From positions 1 through 64,000 of the forward strand of contig CAYSYA010000004.1 in NCBI GenBank assembly GCA_964435285.1: 64,000 nucleotides of DNA, written 5' to 3'. The position numbers and the translations under genes are program-made. The notes below the pieces were generated by a model. The model was not told the DNA's origin and searched no databases. It worked only from the letters and a program-made list of their open reading frames with translations. Source of the DNA: GCA-2718035 sp964435285 (GTDB lineage Bacteria; Bacteroidota; Bacteroidia; Flavobacteriales; TMED113). Positions 8,032 to 17,679 of the stretch are shown in pieces (within the stretch, counting starts at the first letter, position 1; each line of letters opens with the position of its first letter).

Positions 8032-10410
8032 ATGAAAAAAGTAATTCTACTATTTTTTATAATGTCATTTATTTTGTTTTCACAAAATAAAAAAGAAGTT
8101 TCTGCATATAGAATTCAAACTCCCCCAAAAATCGACGGTGTTTTAGATGAAAAGATATGGAATAATTTAAGTCCAGCTAAAGAATTTATTATGACTGAAC
8201 CTTATAATGGAAAATTAGAAAGAATTACCGAAAAAACAGAAGTTTTAATAGCTTATGATGACAATGCAATATATTTTGGAGTAAAATTATTTGATAAAAA
8301 TGCACATTTGATTTTAGAGGAATTTGGAGCCAGAGATGATAAAAATAAAAACGCAGATATGTTTGAAATATGGCTAAATCCATTTAACGATGGATTAAAT
8401 CAATTTAATTTTGGAGTTACTGCAGCTGGAGTACAATTTGATGGCATATTTAACGGTCAATCTTTAGACATGAATTGGAATTCTGTTTGGCAAAGTGAAA
8501 TAACAAAAAATAATAAAGGTTGGTTTATAGAAATGAAAATTCCTTACTCTGCTATTAGATTTCCTAGTAAAGATATACAAGAATGGGGATTAAATATGGT
8601 TAGAGGAATAAGAAGATATAGGGAATTTTACTCATGGAACTTTGTAGATATTGAACAAGAAATTAAATCAAATCAAGACGGCACTTTAGTTGGAATAAAA
8701 AATATTTCTCCACCTCTAAGATTATCATTCAACCCCTATACAAGCTTTTATTTAGAAAACTATGAAAAGGAATCTGAAACATATGTAAATGGTGGTTTAG
8801 ATTTGAAATATGGAATAAGTGAAAATTTTACTTTGGACATGACCTTAATTCCTGATTTTGGCCAAACAAGAAGTGATGATTATGTTTTAAATACTTCTCC
8901 TTATGAAATTAGATATGATGAAAACAGACCCTTTTTTACTGAAGGGGTTGAATTATTTAACAAAGCAGGTTTATTTTACTCAAGGAGAATAGGTCAAGTA
9001 CCAAACATTGAAATAACTGAAAATGAAGAAGTTCTTAACACCCCAAGTTCTATTGGAATATTAAATGCTACTAAAATTTCTGGAAGAAATAAAAATGGTT
9101 TAGCTATTGGAATATTTAATGCAATTACCAACAAAACTTACATAACAATAGAGGACAGTGAAAATAGAAGAGAAGAGTTATTACAACCACTAACTAATTA
9201 TAATTTATTTGTTATTGATCAGTCATTCAATAAAAACTCAAGCATTACATTTACCAATACAAACGTAAACAGATTAGAGGAAGGATTTAGAAGTTCTAAT
9301 GTTAGTTCTCTTTTACTCAAGGCTGTAGATAAAAAAAATAAATTTGAATTTGGATCAAAAATAAATGTTAGTCAAGTTGAAGAAGAGAATGAAAAAAAAA
9401 TGGGATTTAATTCTTCTTTATCTTTCAAAAAAATTCAAGGTAAGTTTAGATATAATTTAGGAAATAATATAGAAAGTGATAAATATGATCACAATGACAT
9501 GGGTTTTCTTTATGATAATAATGAAATTTCTAATTTTTTTTCCATGGGCTATTATATTTTTCAACCAACAAAATTAATGCTAAAAAGTAGTTATACTTTA
9601 GAGATGGATCATGAAATGCTATATAATCCAATTGCATATAAAGAAGTTGCTATTAAAGGTCAAGCTAATATGATTTGGAAAAATCGACTATCAACGGGAT
9701 TAAGCTTAAGATATAACTTTGAAGAAAATGACTATAATGAAGCCAGAACTGTGAACCGAGTATTTATTAGACCGCCGAAATTTAATTCCTCTTTTTACAG
9801 TTCAAGTGACTACAGAAAAAGATTTGCTCTTGATACAAGAATTGGAATAAAATATACTAATGAAAACCAAAATAATAAACTCTACCTAAGGTTATCTCCA
9901 AGATTTAGATTAAATGACCACATATCCGTTATTTATGTTTATGTTCAAGAAAATGAAAAGAATCAATATGGGTATATAAGTGATGAGGGGGAAAATATTT
10001 TCTTTTCTAGAAGAAATCAAATAACCTTTACAAATAAACTTCTTGTTGATTTGGCAATAAATAAAAAAATATTTACAAATATTATAATTAGACATTACTG
10101 GTCAAGATTTGAAAATAAAGATTTTTATACTTTAAACACCGACGGAACTTTAAATAAAGAAAATTCGTCACACTTTGATTCAGATATAAATTTTAATTCC
10201 TGGAATATTGATTTAACTTTTTCATATGAGTTTTTACCTGGATCATTTTTATCATTTGTCTGGAAAAATCAACTTCTTGCTGAGACGAATGCTTTAGAAG
10301 ACAGTTTCTACAACAATTTAATGAATACATTTAACTCTCCCATGTTAAACTCTTTTTCAATTAAAGCTACATATTTCTTAGACTATAATAACTTAAAACG
10401 AAGGAAGTGA
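8032..10410 (+). CDS. DUF5916 protein with CBM9-like N-domain and outer-membrane barrel
   Basis: 792 residues with a signal peptide (about 1-17, ...FILFSQ). Residues ~27-220 form a carbohydrate-binding family 9-like domain (PPKIDGVLDEKIWNN, YFGVKLFD, EMKIPYSAIRFP). The remainder matches the DUF5916 region, with the typical (D)ENRPFFTEGVELF segment near 300 and many amphipathic strands ending in an aromatic-rich C-terminus, consistent with an outer-membrane barrel. These proteins are common in Bacteroidota and their substrate is unknown. The stop codon overlaps the GTG start of the following ATPase gene. Confidence 0.88.
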   Translation: MKKVILLFFIMSFILFSQNKKEVSAYRIQTPPKIDGVLDEKIWNNLSPAKEFIMTEPYNGKLERITEKTEVLIAYDDNAIYFGVKLFDKNAHLILEEFGARDDKNKNADMFEIWLNPFNDGLNQFNFGVTAAGVQFDGIFNGQSLDMNWNSVWQSEITKNNKGWFIEMKIPYSAIRFPSKDIQEWGLNMVRGIRRYREFYSWNFVDIEQEIKSNQDGTLVGIKNISPPLRLSFNPYTSFYLENYEKESETYVNGGLDLKYGISENFTLDMTLIPDFGQTRSDDYVLNTSPYEIRYDENRPFFTEGVELFNKAGLFYSRRIGQVPNIEITENEEVLNTPSSIGILNATKISGRNKNGLAIGIFNAITNKTYITIEDSENRREELLQPLTNYNLFVIDQSFNKNSSITFTNTNVNRLEEGFRSSNVSSLLLKAVDKKNKFEFGSKINVSQVEEENEKKMGFNSSLSFKKIQGKFRYNLGNNIESDKYDHNDMGFLYDNNEISNFFSMGYYIFQPTKLMLKSSYTLEMDHEMLYNPIAYKEVAIKGQANMIWKNRLSTGLSLRYNFEENDYNEARTVNRVFIRPPKFNSSFYSSSDYRKRFALDTRIGIKYTNENQNNKLYLRLSPRFRLNDHISVIYVYVQENEKNQYGYISDEGENIFFSRRNQITFTNKLLVDLAINKKIFTNIIIRHYWSRFENKDFYTLNTDGTLNKENSSHFDSDINFNSWNIDLTFSYEFLPGSFLSFVWKNQLLAETNALEDSFYNNLMNTFNSPMLNSFSIKATYFLDYNNLKRRK

Positions 10411-11057
10411 TCGAATTACAAAACATATATAAATCTTATAATCAAGTATATGTACTTGATGATATTAATTTTAAAGTAACAAAAAATGAAATTATTGCCA
10501 TTGAAGGTAGTTCAGGAGCTGGAAAAACAACTTTATTAAAAATCATTGGCAAAATTGAAAAACCTGATGCTGGAAATATAATGTTTAAAGAAAAAAATAT
10601 TACAAAACTTGATAGCAAAAAATTACAGAAATTTAGAAATAATAATATTGGTTTTGTATTTCAATTTCATCATTTGATGCCAGAATTTACTGCATTAGAA
10701 AATATATGCATGCCAGCTCTTCTTAGCAACAGAGACAAAATTGAGACTCAAAAAAAAGCCTTAGAGCTAATGAATTTTTTAAAAATAGAAAAAAAACAAA
10801 ATTCTTACCCTGATTTTATGTCTGGAGGTGAAAAACAAAGAGTTGCGATCGCTAGAGCTTTAATTAATAATCCTGATTTAATATTAGCTGATGAACCATC
10901 TGGTAATTTAGACACAAAGCAATCTAAAGAAATTTATAATCTATTTAATAGTTTAAGAAAAGAATTTGATCAAACATTTATTATCGTAACTCATGATAAA
11001 GAACTATCTAAAATGTCAGACAAAAAAATTGTTTTAAAAGACGGAAAAATAATATAA
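10407..11057 (+). CDS. lolD: LolD-like ABC transporter ATP-binding protein
   Basis: 216 residues. It shows Walker A GSSGAGKTTLLK, Q-loop FQFHHLMPEFTALEN, signature SGGEKQRVAIARAL, Walker B ILADEPSGNLD and H-loop VTHD. The wording around the Q-loop is typical of the LolD/MacB branch, which energises lipoprotein release or other FtsX-type permeases. No LolC/LolE-type permease is in the window, so the partner must be elsewhere. The start is a GTG inside GTGA, overlapping the preceding stop by four bases. The next gene starts one base after the stop. Confidence 0.85.
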   Translation: MIELQNIYKSYNQVYVLDDINFKVTKNEIIAIEGSSGAGKTTLLKIIGKIEKPDAGNIMFKEKNITKLDSKKLQKFRNNNIGFVFQFHHLMPEFTALENICMPALLSNRDKIETQKKALELMNFLKIEKKQNSYPDFMSGGEKQRVAIARALINNPDLILADEPSGNLDTKQSKEIYNLFNSLRKEFDQTFIIVTHDKELSKMSDKKIVLKDGKII

Positions 11058-11058
11058 T

Positions 11059-13041
11059 ATGACTTTCGAAAGACCGGAAATATTATTTTTTTTACTACTC
11101 CTAATTATTCCTATTCTTATTCATTTATTTAACTTAAGTAAATACAAAAAAGTATATTTTTCTAATATACAATTACTCAAAAAAATAAAAACAGAAAAAA
11201 AACAAATATCAAATCTCAAAAAATTAATTCTTTTATTGTCAAGATTAATTTTATTATCAGCATTGATTTTGGCTTTTGCAAAACCATTTATAAAGAATAA
11301 AAATCATTCAGATAATACTTATGAAAAAATAAGTATTTACATAGACAACTCTTTTAGTATGTCTCACAAAAATAAAATTACGTTATTAGAAGAGGCAAAA
11401 AATATAGCTAAACAAATTATCAATAACTATAATGATGATATTAAAGTAAATGTTTTATCAAATAACTTTGAATTTAAAACTGAAAAATTTTTCAGTAAAG
11501 AAAAAAGTCTTAAAATAATTGAAGACATTCAATTATCTCCTTTTTCAATTGATGTATGCGAAATAATTAAAAGACAAAACAGAATCTCAAATCACGACTC
11601 CCTTGTTAATATTTATCTAATCTCAGACTTTCAAAAAGATATTTCAAATAAAAGCAATGAATGTGATGATTTTTTCAATAATAAAAATTTGATAAAACTA
11701 AATCACTCAAACAAAAACAATATTAGCTTAAACTCTTGCTATTTGAAAACCCCTTTTAGAAAATATGACCAAGAAGAGGAGCTTATTATTGAAATTGAAA
11801 ATCATGGTAGTGAAAAGAAAAAAAACATCTTACTTCAATTATTTGTGAATGAAAAGAAAAGAGGATTTTTAAATATTGATATTGAAGGTAACACAAAAAT
11901 TAAAAAAAATATAAAATTTAAAAACTTAGAAAAAGGAAATGTTAATGGAAAAATAGTTATTGATAATGACGATTTTAAATATGATAATAAATTGTTTTTT
12001 TCATATGAAGTTAAAGAACAGATAAATATTTTAGCTATAACTGAAAACAAATTAAATAAATCCATAAAACAAGTATTTAATGACCCAATTTTCAAACTTG
12101 AAAAGTATAATAAAAAACAAATCAATTTTGAAAAAATTCAAGACTATGATTTAATTGTTTTTGATCATTTAACTACAATTCAAAAAGGACTTTCTTCGTT
12201 CATAAAAAAAAATTTGATTACTGGAAAAAACATCATTGTATTCCCAAATAAAAATATAGACATTAAATCATATAATGATTTTTTTAATGAAATAAATGCT
12301 GAAAAGATTATACAGTGGAAAAACAAAAAAAATGAAATTAATAATATAAACTACGATCATTTGATTTTTCAAGATGTATTTAAAGAAAAAAATGAGAAAA
12401 TAAAATTCCCGTATAGTAAGGGTTATTATGAATTAAAAACAAATAAACTAAAACAAAGAAAAAACATTCTTAAGTTTTTTAATAATGAACCATTTTTTTT
12501 AGAATATAAAAACTTTAAGGGCAGTTTTTATTTATGTACTTCACCTTTGGATATTGATATTTCAAATTTTACAAAACACGCTCTATTTTTACCAATTATG
12601 TTCAATGCTTCACTTAGCTCTAGTTCTTCAAATTTATATGAAACAATCAATCAAAACTTAAACATAAAATGTAACGATTGTTCATCACAATCAAATATAT
12701 TATTAAAAAAAGATAACGATTTCGAATTCACACTAAGTAACAAATTAATAAATAAAAACAATTATTTAGAAATTGGAAATACGGTTAAAGAAGAAGGAAC
12801 ATATGATTTATTTTGTAAAAAAGAAATCAAAAAAATTAGCTTTAATTACAATCGAGATGAAAGTAACATAATTAATACAATCTCAAATCCTTATGTTACA
12901 AAATTGGAAAACTCAAATGATACAATTGAAAAAATTGAAAAGATTACAGAAAAAAGAAAAAATTTAATATCTTATTTTATTATTCTTGCAATTATTTCTT
13001 TTTTATTTGAAACTTTAATTTTAAAATTTTGGAAAAACTAA
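11059..13041 (+). CDS. BatA-domain / VWA-type membrane protein
   Basis: 660 residues. The N-terminus (FERPEILFFLLLLIIPILIH, then FSNIQLLKKI) matches the aerotolerance-regulator BatA domain with two membrane helices (about 7-23 and 54-74). A von Willebrand A-like region follows with the MIDAS-type DNSFSMS at ~95-101. One more helix lies at the C-terminus (about 635-655). Bacteroidota carry such long BatA proteins beside a dihydroorotase homologue, as here; their role is not settled. Unusually lysine- and asparagine-rich with many poly-A runs. The end overlaps the next gene by 13 bases. Confidence 0.82.
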   Translation: MTFERPEILFFLLLLIIPILIHLFNLSKYKKVYFSNIQLLKKIKTEKKQISNLKKLILLLSRLILLSALILAFAKPFIKNKNHSDNTYEKISIYIDNSFSMSHKNKITLLEEAKNIAKQIINNYNDDIKVNVLSNNFEFKTEKFFSKEKSLKIIEDIQLSPFSIDVCEIIKRQNRISNHDSLVNIYLISDFQKDISNKSNECDDFFNNKNLIKLNHSNKNNISLNSCYLKTPFRKYDQEEELIIEIENHGSEKKKNILLQLFVNEKKRGFLNIDIEGNTKIKKNIKFKNLEKGNVNGKIVIDNDDFKYDNKLFFSYEVKEQINILAITENKLNKSIKQVFNDPIFKLEKYNKKQINFEKIQDYDLIVFDHLTTIQKGLSSFIKKNLITGKNIIVFPNKNIDIKSYNDFFNEINAEKIIQWKNKKNEINNINYDHLIFQDVFKEKNEKIKFPYSKGYYELKTNKLKQRKNILKFFNNEPFFLEYKNFKGSFYLCTSPLDIDISNFTKHALFLPIMFNASLSSSSSNLYETINQNLNIKCNDCSSQSNILLKKDNDFEFTLSNKLINKNNYLEIGNTVKEEGTYDLFCKKEIKKISFNYNRDESNIINTISNPYVTKLENSNDTIEKIEKITEKRKNLISYFIILAIISFLFETLILKFWKN

Positions 13042-14309
13042 ATTACATATTAAAACAAGTAAAAATAATAGATCCAAGATCTAAGTATAATGGGAAAATC
13101 AGAGATATTTTAATTGAGGGGAGTAAAATAACTAAGATTTCAAAAAAAATAAACTTTAAGAAAGAATTCATAGAAATCAAAAAAAAAAATTTACATATCA
13201 GTCCGGGTTTTTTTGATTTAAATACCCGAATTGGTGAACCTGGATATGAATATAAAGAAGACAAGGAATCTGGTTCTAATTCATTAAAAAATGGTGGCTA
13301 CACTGGTTTTGTTTATATGCCAAGCACTAAACCCCCAATCCAAAACTCATCTGATATTAATTTCATAAAAAATCTTTTTGAAAAAAAGATTTTAGATGTT
13401 TTTCCTACTGGCTGTATTACGAAAGATATGAAAGGACTTGAAATTACTGAAATGAATGATATGAGAAAAGCTGGAGCAATTACCTTTACGGACGACCTTA
13501 ATTCAATTGATAACCCTAAGGTAATGAGCATAGCTTTAGAATATTCAAAACTGTTCAATAATCCGATTTTTATCTTTCCATTTGATAAAAGATTATGTGT
13601 TGACGGACAAATAAATGAAGGTAAAATAAGTACTTTACTTGGAATCAAGGGAATACCTAATATTTCTGAAGAAATTAGAGTAAACAGAGATATTGAGTTA
13701 GCAAAATATAATGATGGAAGGTTGCATTTTTCTACAATTTCTTCTTTTAAATCTTTACAATTAATAAAAAAAGCCAAAGAAAATAAAATACACGTATCAT
13801 GTGATATTCCAGCATATCAACTAATTTTAAATGATGAAATGATTTCTGAATTTGATCCTAATTTAAAAGTACTTCCACCAATAAGAAATAAACTAAATCA
13901 AAAAAAACTAATTCAATCAATCAAAAAAGGTATGATTGATGCAATATCTTCTAATCATCATCCTGTGGAATTAGAAAAAAAGAAATGTTCATTTAAAAAT
14001 TCTGAATTTGGAATGATTGGACTAGAGACATCATTTTCTATTGTAAACACAGTACTAAAAAATGTAATTAAACTAGATAAACTAATAGAGTTAATAAGCA
14101 TAAATCCTAAAAAAATACTTAATATTGAATGTCCGAAAGTTGAAGAAAATGAAAAAGCCAATTTGACACTTTTTGACCCAGATAAAAAATGGGTATTTAA
14201 AAATTCTGATATTAAATCTAAATCAAAAAATAGTCCTTTTATTAATTATAAATTTACTGGTAAAACTTTGGGGATAATTAATAACGGGATTCACTATTTA
14301 AATGACTAA
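13029..14309 (+). CDS. Dihydroorotase-like amidohydrolase (PyrC family), probably catalytically inactive
   Basis: 426 residues, amidohydrolase fold. The start is TTG, as no ATG lies in frame before residue 96. The stretch where active dihydroorotases have a metal-binding HxH after PGF(I/F)D reads DLNTR here. The usual IATDHAPH motif reads ISSNHHPV, so the catalytic Asp is Asn, and the HLF/THH region is also changed (CDIPAYQLIL). GEPGYEYKED and LPPIR are kept. Flavobacterial homologues beside BatA genes show the same loss, so this resembles pseudo-dihydroorotases that support aspartate carbamoyltransferase. The end shares a CTAA double stop with the next gene. Confidence 0.85.
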   Translation: MEKLNYILKQVKIIDPRSKYNGKIRDILIEGSKITKISKKINFKKEFIEIKKKNLHISPGFFDLNTRIGEPGYEYKEDKESGSNSLKNGGYTGFVYMPSTKPPIQNSSDINFIKNLFEKKILDVFPTGCITKDMKGLEITEMNDMRKAGAITFTDDLNSIDNPKVMSIALEYSKLFNNPIFIFPFDKRLCVDGQINEGKISTLLGIKGIPNISEEIRVNRDIELAKYNDGRLHFSTISSFKSLQLIKKAKENKIHVSCDIPAYQLILNDEMISEFDPNLKVLPPIRNKLNQKKLIQSIKKGMIDAISSNHHPVELEKKKCSFKNSEFGMIGLETSFSIVNTVLKNVIKLDKLIELISINPKKILNIECPKVEENEKANLTLFDPDKKWVFKNSDIKSKSKNSPFINYKFTGKTLGIINNGIHYLND

Positions 14310-15553
14310 AAAAAATAATAAACACCAAACTGTAAATTAAAATAGTTAGACTTAGTTATATTAAGCATTGAAATTAAATTATTTGTGTTAATGCTCACCA
14401 AATAATTTTTAAACTTTCTAGTTATAGACAATTTAAAGTTATCAAAACTATATTCATTAATGTTGTATGCTAATTTCAGTGAAGTATTCTTTTGAATATA
14501 TTTATCTAAACCAAAAAAAGCATAATGTCTAAATTTAAAACTTAAGTTTTGAACCAGTTTGTAGTCAATAAAAAAATTAGTGGATAAATTAAGATTATAA
14601 ATTGACATAAATCTTATCCTCATTGGAGTATAAGAAAAAAACGAATTACTTGAAATATTATTTAAAGCAAAAGTACTTTCTAAACTATCAATAGTAGTGT
14701 TTATTTCTTCTGTCAAAATTTGATCCATGGTATAATTTACACCATTAAATAAATAATCACTTTCTGAACTGTGTTGTGAAGTTCTTTTATTCCAATAAAT
14801 AAAACCTAAATTATGTAAATCAAATAAGAATTGAAATTTTCGAAAACTGTAATTTAATCCAAAATTGAAACTTAATCCAGGGTTTGAAATACCAAATATA
14901 TTTGCTCTTGAAGATTCAAATAAAATATCAGTTTGAATTTGAGAAGAATATGGGGTAGTTGAATTTGTATAACTTTGTAAAGAAAAATTACCTTTATTTA
15001 AATCAAAATAATTTACACCATGTAGTAAACTAACTCTTAATCCGTACATTAAATTTTGTGAAAGATCAGATGAATATTGAAAAAACAAAGAGGAATACTG
15101 AAGAAAAGAAAAGGTATTATTATTAAAGTGAATAATTTCGTCAGCAAATTGACTGTTTCCATTCCAAAATAAATTAATAATTTGGCTTGATAAGTCTAAG
15201 TCAAAATACGATGAAAATTTAAAACCAAATGCACTGTAAGATTTTATTTTTGGGATTCCAAAGTATAATAAATTATTTTCAGAATAAAAATTAAATGACA
15301 GAGGTTTATTTCTTTTTACGTAATCAGTAAAATCAAAAGTTAGAACTGCATTGTTAAAGTCTGAAAACTCAGAGAAACTATTGTTTATCAAAAAATTAAA
15401 ATCATGATTAGTTATTAAAGGCAAACCTATTATAGTATCCCCTGAGCTATATATTGTTGTCTCATGGGGTATATTGAGATTAAAATTTGACTTATTTTGA
15501 CAATATAAATTGAAACTAAAAAAAAGAACGAAAATAAGTATATAATTATTCAT
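14306..15553 (-). CDS. Predicted outer-membrane barrel protein (possibly DUF5723)
   Basis: 415 residues from the ATG; a TTG one codon upstream is less likely. A signal peptide ends near residue 18 (NLYCQNKS). The rest is a run of short amphipathic strands rich in F, Y, N and S, ending in LQFGVYYFF, a typical aromatic outer-membrane C-terminus. The pattern (early strands, a GLRVSLLHGVNYF segment, GLSFNFGLNYS) resembles DUF5723-type proteins, but I am not certain of the family. Its start overlaps the end of the lipoprotein gene upstream by eight bases, so the two are very likely co-translated and may form one complex in the outer membrane. Confidence 0.7.
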   Translation of the reverse strand: MNNYILIFVLFFSFNLYCQNKSNFNLNIPHETTIYSSGDTIIGLPLITNHDFNFLINNSFSEFSDFNNAVLTFDFTDYVKRNKPLSFNFYSENNLLYFGIPKIKSYSAFGFKFSSYFDLDLSSQIINLFWNGNSQFADEIIHFNNNTFSFLQYSSLFFQYSSDLSQNLMYGLRVSLLHGVNYFDLNKGNFSLQSYTNSTTPYSSQIQTDILFESSRANIFGISNPGLSFNFGLNYSFRKFQFLFDLHNLGFIYWNKRTSQHSSESDYLFNGVNYTMDQILTEEINTTIDSLESTFALNNISSNSFFSYTPMRIRFMSIYNLNLSTNFFIDYKLVQNLSFKFRHYAFFGLDKYIQKNTSLKLAYNINEYSFDNFKLSITRKFKNYLVSINTNNLISMLNITKSNYFNLQFGVYYFF

Positions 15554-17621
15554 CAAAATCTAATTTAATTCTCATTCCAATATTAACTAAAAACTCATAG
15601 TCTGAGTACAAACGAATTGATTGATTTTCGTCAGTATTTAAAGTTACATCTAACACTAACTCATTACTTTTTGAAAAATTTATAATTTCTTCTTGATTTA
15701 AATCTAATTGATTCTCAGAAAAAAAACTATCAATTAAATAACCATCTTGATCAATTGTTCCTGAAGAAAAATTAGCAATCTCTAAAGTGTCTAAATTTAA
15801 ATTAGAAATAGAATCTCTCAAAAATAAATCTAATTTAGTGTCTAGAGGAAATCCATTATCAATGTTCATAATAAGAGATAAACTTTCAATTTTTTCAACA
15901 TTTTCTAATTCATCAATTACTATTGTATCTTTTAAACTTATATTTGCTATATTCAGGCTCATTGGAAAATCTACCTCAACACCCAAAGTCATTTTACTAT
16001 CTGAACCAATAAAATTAACTGATTGTGAATTATTACCATTTAAATTTGCTGAACCAAAGTATTCTATTTGTTGAGGTGGTAATGCAATTATTTCATCAAT
16101 TGAAGAATTATTTTTATTATAATTCCATATTTGTTCAATTGTATCACCAAAAGAATTAGGTGAGTCAATTACCTCATTGAAATTAAATATCGCATTTTCC
16201 AAATTTGGAGAAAATGCATTCAAACCAGCGTTAATAGTAGCACCTACTCCAACAGAATTAAATACTCTGATAATAAACTGAGGATCATCAAGTATAAGAC
16301 CGCTATCAAAATCATCAAAAATTTGTAAATCGATGTCAACAATATCGCCACCTAAATCAATTTCATAATCACCAAAGTTTCCATCAGCAAACTCAATGGT
16401 TAAATCAGAAAATGAAAAATTAATGTCAGCAAAATCTTCATTAGTTAAAGTAATTAAATCACTTCCACTATTTAAAAACACAGAAAAAATTAAAGGTATT
16501 TTATTATATGGCTGATTAAAATCGGTAGTTAAATCAATAACTAAACCAGAAATATCTATCTCACCTGATGAAGGTTCTGAACCAGCAAAGATAGTTTGTT
16601 GTGATTGAAATGAATTTTCTCCCAATGACGCAGATGGTAAACTTAAATTAAAGGTAATATTTGAATTCAATGATGAGGAAATATCATACAATATTTTTCC
16701 AGTTTTAAGTTCTAAATTATGAATTTGCTCTCCATTTTCAAGATCTAAATCTATCATTGTTTCATAATTTGTTAAACTTTGATTATCAAAAGACATAGTA
16801 ACACTAGAAACTATTATATTATCAATCAAAAAGAATATCTTAATTCCAGTATCTGGAGTTAATATAAATTGAGACATTGGGTCAACTTCTTGAAGTGTAA
16901 ACTGAATGAAATTTGCAATGATATTATTATCAATGGAATACCCGGACAGGTCTTTAGATACATAATTTGTCTGACCAACTTCAATATTGTTAAATTGTAA
17001 CAAACCAATATCATCTATACCTGTTTGTAAATCAACCTCAATATTTTCAATATTAATTGGTAAATTATTTTGAATACCTATACTTAAATTACCGGAGATG
17101 AATGAAATTTCACTAAACTGATTTAAATTAAATTCAGATTGTCCTAGACCATCAAGCTCGCTACTTAAAATATTAAAAACTCCACCACCAACTTGTTGTT
17201 CATCAGGAAAAGGAATTTGAATTCCTGCAGCTTCTGCAAAGAATTGGATAGTGGGATCACTTGATAAAACATTCTCAAACGTGTAATCAATATCTTCACT
17301 GAAATTATTAATATCTAACTCATTAAAATCATAATGTTCAGAGATTCCTTCTTGGTTTGAAAAATCAATAAGAGAATCAGTTGAAAAAGAGAATACATTA
17401 TCATCCCTGTATGCTAATCTTATAAAATTATCTTCGTCATACACAACAGATCCCTTTTCAGGAATTAAATCAGCTAAAGTTAATTTCACATTTGTTAATG
17501 GTATTACAAGTTCAGGGCTCCAATTATTTGTTTCAATTAAATCCTTATTACAAGAGTTTGAAAATAATATTAAAATAAATAATATAAATGGTAGATATAT
17601 TTGTGAAGTTTTGAATCTCAT
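15546..17621 (-). CDS. Large putative lipoprotein of unknown function
   Basis: 691 residues. The N-terminus carries a lipoprotein signal (hydrophobic 11-21, then SNSC with Cys at ~24). The body is acidic and rich in I, N, D and S, with many short beta-like segments (LNISLP, SISNLNL types) and no enzyme motif that I recognise. It looks like an all-beta, multi-domain envelope protein. It is the first gene of a two-gene unit with the outer-membrane protein that follows, and is divergent from kdsA (58-base gap). Function unknown; a surface or periplasmic structural role is only inferred. Confidence 0.75.
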   Translation of the reverse strand: MRFKTSQIYLPFILFILILFSNSCNKDLIETNNWSPELVIPLTNVKLTLADLIPEKGSVVYDEDNFIRLAYRDDNVFSFSTDSLIDFSNQEGISEHYDFNELDINNFSEDIDYTFENVLSSDPTIQFFAEAAGIQIPFPDEQQVGGGVFNILSSELDGLGQSEFNLNQFSEISFISGNLSIGIQNNLPINIENIEVDLQTGIDDIGLLQFNNIEVGQTNYVSKDLSGYSIDNNIIANFIQFTLQEVDPMSQFILTPDTGIKIFFLIDNIIVSSVTMSFDNQSLTNYETMIDLDLENGEQIHNLELKTGKILYDISSSLNSNITFNLSLPSASLGENSFQSQQTIFAGSEPSSGEIDISGLVIDLTTDFNQPYNKIPLIFSVFLNSGSDLITLTNEDFADINFSFSDLTIEFADGNFGDYEIDLGGDIVDIDLQIFDDFDSGLILDDPQFIIRVFNSVGVGATINAGLNAFSPNLENAIFNFNEVIDSPNSFGDTIEQIWNYNKNNSSIDEIIALPPQQIEYFGSANLNGNNSQSVNFIGSDSKMTLGVEVDFPMSLNIANISLKDTIVIDELENVEKIESLSLIMNIDNGFPLDTKLDLFLRDSISNLNLDTLEIANFSSGTIDQDGYLIDSFFSENQLDLNQEEIINFSKSNELVLDVTLNTDENQSIRLYSDYEFLVNIGMRIKLDFDE

Positions 17622-17679
17622 TATACTCTTTATTAAAATAATAGTAGTTAAATTTACCTAAAAAAGATAACTTTTAGTT

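Noticed and set aside
11835..12125. 96-codon open frame rich in Phe and Leu on the minus strand
   Set aside because: Shadow of the Lys/Asn-rich BatA-type gene; the membrane-like make-up comes from reading AAA/AAT codons backwards.
13313..13777. 154-codon open frame on the minus strand
   Set aside because: It lies wholly inside the dihydroorotase homologue on the other strand and has no recognisable motif; AT-rich antisense frames are often open.
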